Assembly: GCA_946480015.1 (NCBI GenBank)
Contig: CAMLIL010000024.1
Location: 1 to 58,159 of the forward strand
Direction: 5' to 3'
Origin: an uncultured Oxalobacteraceae bacterium
GTDB lineage: Bacteria > Pseudomonadota > Gammaproteobacteria > Burkholderiales > Burkholderiaceae
Length of the DNA stretch: 58,159 nucleotides
The translations under genes and the position numbers were made by a program. Positions 42,308 to 52,809 of the stretch are shown piece by piece. The notes under the pieces were generated by a model. The model ran no database searches, had not been told where the DNA came from, and saw nothing but the letters and a program-made list of their open reading frames with translations. Each line of letters opens with the position of its first letter. Within the stretch, counting starts at the first letter, position 1.

Positions 42308-44067
42308 TGCGCGCCGTACTGCTGCTGGCCGCCGCGCTGGCCCTGCCGGCGCAGGCGGGCGCTCCTTTGACCCCGCCGCTGGCGCAGTTCGGCGTGGCCG
42401 CGCAGGCCATGCCGGCGCTGGTGCAGCGCTACCAGCTCGACTACGCCAGCCTCGACCGGCTCTACACGGTACGCAACGGGCGCGCGCGCGCCGCGGCGCT
42501 GGACGACTTCTTCACGCAGTGGCGCGGCGCGCTCGACCAGCTGCCCTTCGACAGCTACGGCGTGGAAGACCGGATCGACTTCGTCATGCTGCGCAACCAG
42601 ATCGATTTCGAGCTGCGCGACCTGGCCGCGCAGGACGGCCGCTACGCCGAAGCCGAAGCGCTGCTGCCTTTCCTGCGTCCGCTGATCGCGCTGGCCGAAG
42701 CGCGCCGGCTGATGCAGGCGCAGGACGGCGCGGCCAGCGCGGAGCTGCTTAACCGCGCCGAGGCCGGTGTGCGCAAGGCGCAGCAGGCGCTGCTGGCGGG
42801 CGGCGATGTCGATGCGGCCAAGCCCTACGCCACGCGCAGCGTGGCCAACCGCGCGCTGCAGATCCTGGGCGCCGCCAGCGCCGACCTGAAAGCCTGGTAC
42901 GCCTATTACGAAGGCTACGATCCGCAAATGACGTGGTGGATCAAGCGGCCTTACGCCGATCTGGACAAGGCCATGACGGCATACGCGGCCAGCGTGTCGG
43001 AGCGGCTGGTCGGCAAAGCCTCGGAGACGCGCCTGAACGTGACGGGCGATGCGGTCGGACGCGCCGGCCTGGTGAGCGCGCTGCGGCGCGAGATGATTCC
43101 GTACACGCCGGAAGAACTGATGGCGCTGGCCGAGCGCGAGCTGGCCTGGGGCGAGGCGGAACTGCGCAAGGCCGCCGCCGAGATGGGCTTCGGCAGCGAC
43201 TGGCACGCCGCCATGGAGAAGGTGAAGAACAGCTACGTGGCGCCCGGTGCGCAGCCGGCCATGGTGCGTGCGCTGGCGCAGGAAGCCATCGACTATGTCA
43301 GCGCCAACCAGCTGGTCACCGTGCCGGAAGTGGCGCGGCGCAGCTGGCGCATGGACATGCTGTCGGCCGACAGCCAGCAGACCAGCCCGTTCTTCCTGGG
43401 CGGCGAAATCATCCAGGTGGCCTACCCGCTCGACAGCATGACGCACGAGCAGAAGCTGATGACCATGCGCGGCAATAATCCGCATTTCGCGCGCGCGGTG
43501 GTGCATCACGAACTGATCCCCGGCCACCATCTGCAGCTGTTCATGGCCGAGCGCTACCAGCCGCACAGGAAGCTGTTCGACACGCCGTTCTTTGTCGAAG
43601 GCTGGGCGGTGTACTGGGAGATGCTGCTGTACGAACGCGGCTTCGCCAGCACGCCGCAAGACCGCATCGGCATGCTGTTCTGGCGTAACCACCGGGCCGC
43701 GCGCATCCTGTTCTCGCTTGGGTTCCATCTCGGGAAAATCACGCCCGAACAGGCCGTCAAGCTGCTGGTCGAGCGCGTCGGCCACGAGCCGGACAATGCC
43801 CGCGCCGAAGTGCGGCGCTCGTTCAACGGCGAGTATCCCCCGCTATACCAGGCCGGCTACATGATCGGCGCGCTGCAGCTGCGCGCGCTGAAACAGGAAC
43901 TGGTCGATGGCGGCAGGATGACGCTCCTGCAGTTCCACGACCGCATCCTCGAAGGCGGCATGATGCCCGGCGAAATGATCCGCGCACGCCTGAAGGGAGA
44001 GAGCATCGCCCGCGACTTCACCCCGTCCTGGCGTTTTTACCCATCGATCCACAAGACCGCCCCATGA
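42307..44067 (+). CDS. Exported DUF885 peptidase-like protein 1
   Basis: A 586-residue protein with signal peptide (residues 1-17). The DUF885 hallmark HHELIPGHHLQ places H401-E402 and H407 in an HExxxxH-type zinc motif, and EGWAVYWEMLLYERGF supplies a further glutamate some 20 residues on. Family members are thought to be metallopeptidases of gluzincin type, but few have been characterised. The start overlaps the binding-protein stop by one base and the stop overlaps the next gene by four, so the three genes are translationally coupled. A role in periplasmic peptide breakdown with capture by the binding protein is inference. Confidence 0.85.
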   Translation: MRAVLLLAAALALPAQAGAPLTPPLAQFGVAAQAMPALVQRYQLDYASLDRLYTVRNGRARAAALDDFFTQWRGALDQLPFDSYGVEDRIDFVMLRNQIDFELRDLAAQDGRYAEAEALLPFLRPLIALAEARRLMQAQDGAASAELLNRAEAGVRKAQQALLAGGDVDAAKPYATRSVANRALQILGAASADLKAWYAYYEGYDPQMTWWIKRPYADLDKAMTAYAASVSERLVGKASETRLNVTGDAVGRAGLVSALRREMIPYTPEELMALAERELAWGEAELRKAAAEMGFGSDWHAAMEKVKNSYVAPGAQPAMVRALAQEAIDYVSANQLVTVPEVARRSWRMDMLSADSQQTSPFFLGGEIIQVAYPLDSMTHEQKLMTMRGNNPHFARAVVHHELIPGHHLQLFMAERYQPHRKLFDTPFFVEGWAVYWEMLLYERGFASTPQDRIGMLFWRNHRAARILFSLGFHLGKITPEQAVKLLVERVGHEPDNARAEVRRSFNGEYPPLYQAGYMIGALQLRALKQELVDGGRMTLLQFHDRILEGGMMPGEMIRARLKGESIARDFTPSWRFYPSIHKTAP

Positions 44068-45863
44068 CCAAATCCTTACGCATTTTGTGCGCCGCCCTGG
44101 CGCTTGCCTTCTCCCCCGCCATCGGCATGGCGCAGCCAGCCCCGAAAGTCTCCGGTGAAATGGCGGCGCAGGCAAAACAGCAGCTCGACAAGCTGGCCGA
44201 CGAATACTATGACGATGTGGCGCGCTTCGCCCCGGTCGACGCGACCGAAAATGGCGACCGCCGCTTCGACGACCAGATCGGCCTGTCGATCGCGCCGCGC
44301 CTGCGTGCGCGCCACGCCGCGCGCCTGGCCACCTACCTCACGCGGCTGCAGGCGATCGACCGCGATACGCTGGATTTGAAAGCGCAGATCAACTACGACA
44401 TCCTGAGCTACGAGCTGCAGAGCGCGTTGTCGATGCTCGCCTATCCGGATCATCTGCTGCCGCTGGACCAGATGGGTTCCATTCCCGTCGTGCTGGCCAA
44501 CTTCGCCAGCGGCGACCAGGCGCAGCGGCTCACGACGGTCAAGGAACACAAAGCCTATCTGAACCGCATCAACCAGCTGCCCGAGTGGATCAACCAGGCC
44601 ATCGCCAACATGCGCGTCGGCATGCGCGACGGCGTGGTGCTGCCCAAGGCGGTGGTGGTATCGATGCTGCCGCAGTATCAGAAACTGGTGAGCGCAACGC
44701 TGGAGAAAAGCATCTACTACACGGCCGTCAGCCACATCCCCGCGAGTGCTACGGCGCAGGAACGGCAGGGGCTGACGGCGGCCTACCGCACCGCGATCGC
44801 GGCCAGGGTGGGCCCGGCGACGGCGCGGCTTGCCCAGTTCCTGGAAAAGGAATACCTCCCGGCGGCGCGTACCAGCACCGGCTGGAGCGCCCTGCCGCAC
44901 GGGGGTGAATGGTATGAAGCCTATGTCGCCTCGCGGACCACGACGCCCCTCAAACCGGACGCGATTCACGCGATCGGCTTGCGTGAGGTGGCGCGCATCC
45001 AGGGCGAATATGCGGTCCTGGGGCCGAAGATGGGCTATACCGGCCCTGCCGCCGGGCTGCCGAACTGGGTCGCCGCGCAGGACAAGTACCGGCCGTTCAA
45101 GACCGACCAGGAAGTCCTGGATGTCTACCGCAAGCTCGATGCGGTATTGAAGGAAAAGCTGCCGGCGCTGTTCACGCTGCGGCCCAGGACACCGCTCGAT
45201 CTGCGGCTGGAGCCTGAACTGACGCGCGCCACGGCGTCCGACCACTACTCGCCGCCGGCGGCCGATGGCTCGCGCCCTGGCGTGTTCTGGTCGGTCGTGA
45301 ACGATCCGGCGCAGTACGGCAGCACCGGTATGGTGACCCTGTTCCTGCACGAGGGCCAGCCGGGCCACCACTTTCACATCGCGCTGCTGCAGGAGATGAA
45401 TCTGCCGAACTACCGCAAGTTCGGCGGCAACAACGCCTTCACCGAGGGCTGGGCGCTGTATGCCGAAACGCTGGGCAGGGAGATGGGGCTGTATGACAAG
45501 CCGGAAGACTACTTCGGCCACCTGAACGACCAGATGCTGCGCGCGGTGCGGCTGGTGGTGGACACCGGCATGCACAGCAAGGGCTGGACGCGCGAGCAGT
45601 CGATCCAGTACATGCGCGATACGCTGGGCTACACGGAAGCGCTGGCGCGCAGCGAGACCGAACGCTATATGGTGTGGCCTGGCCAGGCGCTCGGTTACAT
45701 GATCGGACTGATCAAGATCCGCGAACTGCGGGCCCGGGCGGAAGCGGAGCTCGGCGACAAATTCAGTCTGCCGAGGTTCCACGAGATCGTGCTGGAGGAC
45801 GGCACCGTGCCGCTCGCGCTGCTGGAGGCGAAGGTGGACCGGTGGATTGAGAAGACGCGCTAG
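44064..45863 (+). CDS. Exported DUF885 peptidase-like protein 2
   Basis: A 599-residue paralogue of the previous gene with signal peptide (RILCAALALAFSPAIGMA). The metal motif is LHEGQPGHHFHI (H429-E430, H435), with FTEGWALYAETLGREMGLY downstream. The two proteins differ considerably outside these blocks, so this is an old duplication and not a recent tandem copy. It is coupled by ATGA to the upstream gene. It is convergent with the M14 gene, with only 11 bp between the stops. Confidence 0.85.
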   Translation: MTKSLRILCAALALAFSPAIGMAQPAPKVSGEMAAQAKQQLDKLADEYYDDVARFAPVDATENGDRRFDDQIGLSIAPRLRARHAARLATYLTRLQAIDRDTLDLKAQINYDILSYELQSALSMLAYPDHLLPLDQMGSIPVVLANFASGDQAQRLTTVKEHKAYLNRINQLPEWINQAIANMRVGMRDGVVLPKAVVVSMLPQYQKLVSATLEKSIYYTAVSHIPASATAQERQGLTAAYRTAIAARVGPATARLAQFLEKEYLPAARTSTGWSALPHGGEWYEAYVASRTTTPLKPDAIHAIGLREVARIQGEYAVLGPKMGYTGPAAGLPNWVAAQDKYRPFKTDQEVLDVYRKLDAVLKEKLPALFTLRPRTPLDLRLEPELTRATASDHYSPPAADGSRPGVFWSVVNDPAQYGSTGMVTLFLHEGQPGHHFHIALLQEMNLPNYRKFGGNNAFTEGWALYAETLGREMGLYDKPEDYFGHLNDQMLRAVRLVVDTGMHSKGWTREQSIQYMRDTLGYTEALARSETERYMVWPGQALGYMIGLIKIRELRARAEAELGDKFSLPRFHEIVLEDGTVPLALLEAKVDRWIEKTR

Positions 45864-45874
45864 CGAGGACGACC

Positions 45875-47563
45875 TTAGGCGATCATCAGAACCGGGTAGC
45901 GGCGCCATTCGGGTTCCCGGTAGCGCTCGCAGTTGGCGAAGATGAAATCGAGTACGGCGTTCTGGTTCGACAGCAGCTGGGGATTGGCTGCCTTCAACTG
46001 CTCGAAGCTGGCGCGCAGCGGGGCCTCGTCGCGCAGCAGTTCAAGTGCGTGATCCTCGAACACGTAGTCCGAGTAGGTTTCCTTCTTTTCCAGCACGCTG
46101 TTAAAGAAGCCCCAGCGGAAGAAGCTGTCGTGCCCCTGCGGCTCCAGCGTTTCGACCGCGTAGCGCGCCTGGTCCTGATCCAGCGGAATCAGCCAGTCGC
46201 CCTTGCGCAAGGTGACGCAGGCACGCCTGCGTTCGAGCTGCACGCCATCATGGAACATATGGCCTTCGTAGGCGTTCGAGCGCGAATCGACCGCGACGAT
46301 GTGATAGTAGCCGACCTCATCTACCCGATCGGCCTCGATGCGGTCCATGCGCACGCCGTTCCATTGCAGGCGCTCGGCGACTTCACGCCACGCCTGCGGC
46401 AGCACGTAGGCGGCCGGCGCCTTGACCGTGATGTCGGCCGGGAAGCGGTCGTAGTAGTCGATCTCGCGTTCCCAGGGGGCGCCACGGTCGTACGACAGGC
46501 GCGTGTAATTGCCGATCACGCTGGGCGTGTAGCGTGCCTCGTAGCCCTGGAAGCGCAAACGCGAAGGGCGGCTCTCATCCATCGCCCAGTGCACCGGCCA
46601 TTCGGTGCGCGTGCGCCCTTCCAGCCGGGCCGCGCGCCGCAGCGCTTGAATGCGTCCGGCGTTGGCCACCAGGTAGCCCAGTGCCGTCTCGACCAGCGCG
46701 CGCATGGAGGCGTAGCGGTCGGCGAAGGGCTTGAGCATGTGCGTTTCGGGCATGAAGCCGATGGTGTGGTGCAGCGCGGCGTAGCCGGTCGAAAAGCGCG
46801 GCGTTTCGAGAAATTCGGCGATGCCGTGATCGGGGCTGTCCCTGACCGGATTGACGTACGGGCAGGTCGGCCAGCCGCGTTCTTTCATTTCGCGGAACAC
46901 GCGCGGCAGCATTTCCTCGCGCAGGAACTGGCCAAGCGCGCCGCCCAGCTTGTCGGCCTGGGTGTGGATCAGGGTCATGGTGTAGGGATAGTCGGCGCCG
47001 TTGGAGGTGTGGGTGTCGACCATGACGTCGGGGTCCCAGGCGGTGAACAGGCGGTTGAAAACCTGCGCCGTGAGCGAATCGCATTTGATGAAGTCGCGGT
47101 TCAGGTCCAGGTGGCGGCCGTTGCCGCGAAAGCCGAACTGCTCCGGCCCGTCCTGGTTGACGCGCGACGTGCCGGAGCGGTTGATGGCGCCGTCGACGTT
47201 GTACAGCGGGACGAACAGGAACACGGTCTTGCCGAGCGCCGCCAGGCGCACCGGGTCGGTACAGAAGTCGCGCACCAGCGCCATGCAGGCGTCCACGCCT
47301 TCCGGTTCGCCCGGATGGATGCCGTTGTTGTTGAAGAAAACCGGACGCGCCTCGCCCTTGATGCGCGCGCGGTCGAACACGCCGTCGCTGGAAACCACGC
47401 CGGCATGGATGGGATTGCCCGCGTCGGTGGTGCCGATTTCACCGAAACTGAGCACGCCGGGGTAACGGGTGGCCAGGTCCTGATACCAGGCAATACACTC
47501 GGCCCAGGTGGTGGTTTGATTGCGGTTGCCCCGTTCGAATGGGGTTTGAAGTTCGTTCGACAT
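45875..47563 (-). CDS. M14-family zinc carboxypeptidase
   Basis: A 562-residue protein with the M14 zinc site: H83 and E86 in NGIHPGEPEGVD, and H185 in MVDTHTSNG. R156 in LDLNRDF is the substrate-carboxylate-binding region, and a candidate general-base glutamate lies in FMPETHMLKPF. No signal peptide is seen, unlike the neighbouring peptidases, so it is probably cytoplasmic. The C-terminal third (after about residue 330) is an extra beta-rich region of unknown role. The upstream region holds the long MITE-like repeat. Confidence 0.87.
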   Translation of the reverse strand: MSNELQTPFERGNRNQTTTWAECIAWYQDLATRYPGVLSFGEIGTTDAGNPIHAGVVSSDGVFDRARIKGEARPVFFNNNGIHPGEPEGVDACMALVRDFCTDPVRLAALGKTVFLFVPLYNVDGAINRSGTSRVNQDGPEQFGFRGNGRHLDLNRDFIKCDSLTAQVFNRLFTAWDPDVMVDTHTSNGADYPYTMTLIHTQADKLGGALGQFLREEMLPRVFREMKERGWPTCPYVNPVRDSPDHGIAEFLETPRFSTGYAALHHTIGFMPETHMLKPFADRYASMRALVETALGYLVANAGRIQALRRAARLEGRTRTEWPVHWAMDESRPSRLRFQGYEARYTPSVIGNYTRLSYDRGAPWEREIDYYDRFPADITVKAPAAYVLPQAWREVAERLQWNGVRMDRIEADRVDEVGYYHIVAVDSRSNAYEGHMFHDGVQLERRRACVTLRKGDWLIPLDQDQARYAVETLEPQGHDSFFRWGFFNSVLEKKETYSDYVFEDHALELLRDEAPLRASFEQLKAANPQLLSNQNAVLDFIFANCERYREPEWRRYPVLMIA

Positions 47564-47606
47564 GGGATGGTCGTTGAGGTTTCAAAGCCACTACGATACC
47601 CCACTT

Positions 47607-47709
47607 AGAGGCTGTTTCAAAATGGGCATGGCGTTGTTGCAGCTCCTTGCCGTGCAGGCGCACTGTCTGCGTCGCCGCGCCTAGCCCTGCCCATTTTGAA
47701 ACAGCCTCT
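47607..47709. repeat. MITE-like inverted-repeat element, long copy
   Basis: Perfect 22-bp terminal inverted repeats (47607-47628 and 47688-47709; AGAGGCTGTTTCAAAATGGG at the outer left end) enclose 59 bp. The left part of the interior matches the loop of the 38136-38198 element with one mismatch, and then an extra ~40 bp is present. The right arm runs into the stop codon of the kinase gene. No target-site duplication is obvious. Confidence 0.8.
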
Positions 47710-49244
47710 CATCCGCTGTGCGAGGCGCTTTTGCCGCTCTGCCAGCGCAGCGGCAGGTCGATGTCGACGACCGTGCCTTCGTTGGCGCCGGAGCTGAAGG
47801 TGATACTGCCGCCCAGCGCCACCACGCGCTCGCGCATACCGATGATGCCGATGCCGGAGGAAGCCCCGGTGCTGGAGAAACCGACGCCGTCGTCGGCGAT
47901 TTCGATGTGCAGGGTGCTGTCGGGTTCATCGACGATCAGGGTCACGCGCGCCTTGGTGGCACCGGCGTGCTTGAGCACGTTCGACAGCGCTTCCTGGACG
48001 ATGCGGTAGGCCGAAATGGCCAGTTCGTTTTCGAGGCCGGTGAAGTCGCCGTCGGAATGGAATTCGAAGCGGCATTCGGCGTGGGCTTCGTCGTAGTGGC
48101 GAATCATTTCTTCGACCGCGCCGTGCAGGCCCAGCATGTCCAGCACTTCGGGACGCAACCGGCGCACCAGCCGGCGCCCGCTGGCGTACAGGTCTAGCGC
48201 GAGCTTGGTGATGGCCTGGGATTTGCGCTTGATTTCTTCGATCACCGGGCTGGACTCGACCTTGCCGGCCAGATGCAGGATGCTCTGCGATTCCAGGCGC
48301 GCGGCGATCAGCGAGGCGTTAAGTTCGTCGTGGATTTCGATGGCGATGCTCTTGCGCTCGTCCTCGAGGATGGAGTTGACCTTCTGGATCAGCTTGCGCT
48401 TTTCGGCGTCGGCGCGCAGCGCTTCGTTGCGCGATTCGACCAGATCCTTGGTGCGCTCGGCGACCTTGTTTTCCAGCTCCTGGCGCGAGCGGCCCAGTGC
48501 CACCGACATCTCGTTGATCGACGCCTGCAGCTCGCCGACTTCGCCACCGGTGGTGACGGCCAGCGCCACCTTGTAGTCGCCGCCGCGGATGCCGCGCAGC
48601 GCGTCGATCGAGGCCTTCAGGGGGATCGACAGGCTGCGCGCCAGCACCCAGGCCAGCGCGCCGGACAGGGCCAGGCCCAGCGCGGCCATGGCCAGTTCGA
48701 TCTGGAAGCGGCGCGCCTGCTTGTCGAGCATATTGGTGGGCGACATGGTCACGCGCACGTAGCCGACGATCTCGCTGGTGAGCGTGCGCGGACGCAGGTC
48801 GGTGGTGTCGGACACGTGCGGCAGGCCGTTGTCGGAGAACAGGTTGATCTTGACCATCTGCTTCTTGATCGGCACTTCGTACGAGCGGCTTTCGGCCTGC
48901 TCGGCGGTGCGCGAGGTGACGCTGATGGCGCCCTTGTGCGACGCGTCGACCACTTCGATGCGGTAGATGTTGCGGTCCGACTGCACCAGGCCGTTGATGG
49001 TCAGGCGCAGGTCGGGCAGGTTGCCGGTGATGACGTTGTATTCGCTGGTCTCGGCCAGCGCCTTGGCCAGGATGCGTCCGCGCTCGGCCAGTTCCTCGGC
49101 CACCTGGGCGCGGTGCGAATACCATGAATAGCCGACGAAGGACGTGAACAGGAACACCACCGGCATCATGGTGATGAACGCCATGCGGGTGCCGATGCTC
49201 CAGCTTTGCCAGAAACGCAGGGTGGTGGCGTCGCGAGGTCTCAT
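47709..49244 (-). CDS. NarX/UhpB-type sensor histidine kinase
   Basis: A 511-residue kinase. TM1 lies at about 21-42 and TM2 at about 182-203, flanking a periplasmic domain of ~140 residues. A HAMP domain (about 203-255) and a coiled-coil stretch follow. The phospho-acceptor is H305 in IAIEIHDELNASL, the HisKA_3-like arrangement of NarX-type kinases. The HATPase domain has EALSNVLKHAG, DDGVGFSS and GIGIIGMRERVVALGG. It partners the LuxR-type regulator at 50158. Start ATG overlaps the binding-protein stop (ATGA). Its stop lies in the right arm of the inverted repeat. Confidence 0.92.
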   Translation of the reverse strand: MRPRDATTLRFWQSWSIGTRMAFITMMPVVFLFTSFVGYSWYSHRAQVAEELAERGRILAKALAETSEYNVITGNLPDLRLTINGLVQSDRNIYRIEVVDASHKGAISVTSRTAEQAESRSYEVPIKKQMVKINLFSDNGLPHVSDTTDLRPRTLTSEIVGYVRVTMSPTNMLDKQARRFQIELAMAALGLALSGALAWVLARSLSIPLKASIDALRGIRGGDYKVALAVTTGGEVGELQASINEMSVALGRSRQELENKVAERTKDLVESRNEALRADAEKRKLIQKVNSILEDERKSIAIEIHDELNASLIAARLESQSILHLAGKVESSPVIEEIKRKSQAITKLALDLYASGRRLVRRLRPEVLDMLGLHGAVEEMIRHYDEAHAECRFEFHSDGDFTGLENELAISAYRIVQEALSNVLKHAGATKARVTLIVDEPDSTLHIEIADDGVGFSSTGASSGIGIIGMRERVVALGGSITFSSGANEGTVVDIDLPLRWQSGKSASHSG

Positions 49245-50149
49245 GGCAGGGGCCTTTTCAGGACGGTGATCAGGGACGTCTTGGGCGGGCGGTTGGCGAA
49301 GTTGCGCGCGGCCGCGTCGACCGATACGTCGAGCGAGCGCGCCACGCTTTCGTTGACGATGGTGCTGAAGTAGCGCGGAAACTGCGGCGGGGCCAGTTCG
49401 CCCGTGTCCAGGTAGGCGCCCACCACGTCGGCCACGTGGGCGTTGATCTGTTCAATGTCCGAGTAGGTCGAGGCCAACGCGCCGGCCTTGACCATGTCGG
49501 CCGAAAAGCCGATCACGGCCTGGTTGTGGCGGTAGGTCGACAGCAGGATGCTGCGGATGTTTTCCTCGGTGTAGACGGCGCTGTCGGGCACCGCCAGCAG
49601 CACGCGCGCCTGGGTGATGCGGCTGATGAAGCGGTTGATGTCGGCGCCGCGCGGGTAGTCGTACAGCTCGTCCACGTGCGCCAGCACCGGCTTGAGGAAG
49701 GCGGTCTCGCGGCTGATCAGCGCGAACACGCGCACCGGGCGCTTGAACAGCAAGGTCACCAGGTGCAGCTGGTCGGCCGGCGCCGGCTCGGCGAAGATCG
49801 CGGTGGTCGACATCAGCTGGCGCGCCGGCAGCGCGGCCGTGTGGGCGTGCCAGACCTGGCTGGAGGTGTAGGCCGCGATCAGCACGCAATTGCAGGGCTT
49901 GGCCATGGCTTCGCGCAGCGCGCTTGGACCGACCGCCACCACCACCGGGCGGCGCGGCTCGGCGCCGGGCGAGGCGTAGACGTGGGTCAGGCGCTTGCGC
50001 AGGTCGGTGGCGATGCGCTGCGACAGTTCGGACGGGTCGCCGGTGACGATGCGAAAGCGCAGCGCCTTGATTTCGCTGGCCTGCGCGAACGCACAGGCGG
50101 CCAGACCGATGGCCAGGGCGAATGCGCGCCGCAGCCCTGCCCCGCGCAT
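49241..50149 (-). CDS. Periplasmic ABC-substrate-binding-like sensor protein (PF04392-like)
   Basis: A 302-residue exported protein (signal peptide MRGAGLRRAFALAIGLAACA, then FAQA). The fold resembles the ABC_sub_bind group: VVVAVGPSALREAM, NCVLIAAYTSSQVW, VFALISRETAFLKPVLAHVD, ARVLLAVPDSAVYT and AVIGFSADMVKAGALASTYSDIEQ. There is no transporter nearby; it lies between a response-regulator gene and its kinase gene, so it probably senses a ligand and passes the signal to the kinase's periplasmic domain. The start was set at ATG 50149, nine bases after the regulator stop. Confidence 0.8.
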   Translation of the reverse strand: MRGAGLRRAFALAIGLAACAFAQASEIKALRFRIVTGDPSELSQRIATDLRKRLTHVYASPGAEPRRPVVVAVGPSALREAMAKPCNCVLIAAYTSSQVWHAHTAALPARQLMSTTAIFAEPAPADQLHLVTLLFKRPVRVFALISRETAFLKPVLAHVDELYDYPRGADINRFISRITQARVLLAVPDSAVYTEENIRSILLSTYRHNQAVIGFSADMVKAGALASTYSDIEQINAHVADVVGAYLDTGELAPPQFPRYFSTIVNESVARSLDVSVDAAARNFANRPPKTSLITVLKRPLP

Positions 50150-50157
50150 GCCGCCCA

Positions 50158-50808
50158 CTAAGGTTCGATCAGGCCGTGCTTGACGGCCAGCTTGGTGATA
50201 TAGGCCTGCCGGTGCACGCCCAGCTTTTCCTTGACCGATTGGCTGATGTTGCTGATGGTCTTGGTGGAGAGGTTGAGTTTTTCGGCGATTTCGGCGTTGG
50301 TCAGGCCTTCGGCCATCAGTTTGAAAATCTCCAGGCCGCGCTGGTCCAGCTGCGACTGGGGCGAGGCGTCGCCGCGCACCGACAGGTTGGCCAGGCGTTC
50401 GGCGATGTGCGGCAGGAAATACAGCTTGCCTTCGTGGGCGTGGCGCACCGCCGTGGCCAGGTCGGCCGGGTCGCAATCCTTGGTGACGAAGGCGCGCGCA
50501 CCCAGGCGGTAGGTTTCCTTGATCAGGCTATCCTGGTCGAACTGGCTGAGAAAGATGATGTTGGCGCCGGAGTCGCTGGCGAGGATGTCGCGCGCGGCGT
50601 CCAGGCCGGTCAGTTCGGTGCCGAAGCGGATGTCCATGACCAGCACGTCCGGTTTGAGTTCGGCGTACATGGCGACCGCTTCGTCCGGCGTTTTGGCTTG
50701 CCCCACGACATCCATGCCGACCCCGGCCAGCGACATGGCGAAACCGGTCATGACGATGGGATGATCGTCCGCCAGCATCACGCGTACCGGTTTGTCTGCT
50801 GTCTGCAC
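50158..50808 (-). CDS. NarL/LuxR-type response regulator
   Basis: A 216-residue regulator. Receiver domain: D14/D15 (LADDHP), phospho-acceptor D59 (VLVMDIRF), and the lysine in AFVTKDCD. Output domain: a LuxR-type helix-turn-helix, GLTNAEIAEKLNLSTKTISN, followed by VKEKLGVHRQAYI. It is the first gene of the regulator / binding protein / kinase operon. Two direct repeats GCCTGACGG (50861-50869 and 50881-50889), spaced 20 bp, lie upstream and could be its own binding sites. Confidence 0.93.
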   Translation of the reverse strand: MQTADKPVRVMLADDHPIVMTGFAMSLAGVGMDVVGQAKTPDEAVAMYAELKPDVLVMDIRFGTELTGLDAARDILASDSGANIIFLSQFDQDSLIKETYRLGARAFVTKDCDPADLATAVRHAHEGKLYFLPHIAERLANLSVRGDASPQSQLDQRGLEIFKLMAEGLTNAEIAEKLNLSTKTISNISQSVKEKLGVHRQAYITKLAVKHGLIEP

Positions 50809-51153
50809 TGCCCGTCCTCCATTTACATCCGCTTACCGTTGAAACACTGCAATGTGTGCCGCCTGACGGAACCACGTGCAGCCTGACGGGATTATTTCAT
50901 ACAACGGGGCTGGACGTATATCTTAACGATTGTGTGAGCCGGCTCAACACCCCTCACATTATTGATTGCATGTCGGAAGTTGCCGTCCGGGCCTTTTGGC
51001 GGGGCGGCAGCGCCCTACCGCCCATCAACCATCATCGCCTTATATTTTCAGGAGGCAACCCGGCACTCATTCAGCCTTAAGCGAGAAAGGAATACAATGT
51101 CCCGCGCGCCTTACCAAGGCGCGTATTTATCCACTTTCTCGCCACAGGAACCC
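50809..51153. other. Divergent promoter region between the response regulator and M28 peptidase genes
   Basis: This holds the promoters of the three-component operon (minus) and of the M28 peptidase gene (plus). Direct repeats GCCTGACGG at 50861 and 50881 are the main visible structure. On the plus strand AAAGGAA precedes ATG 51097, which would give a longer M28 precursor; I preferred ATG 51154. Confidence 0.45.
50861..50889. promoter_or_regulatory. Direct repeat GCCTGACGG, possible regulator site
   Basis: GCCTGACGG occurs at 50861-50869 and again at 50881-50889, two helical turns apart, 53-81 bp upstream of the response-regulator start. Spacing on one face of the helix is what tandem regulator dimers or an activator would use. 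Binding is inferred. Confidence 0.4.
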
Positions 51154-52785
<1,632 letters not shown>

Positions 52786-52809
52786 CGCTTTTACTGGAAA
52801 AGGAATCGT

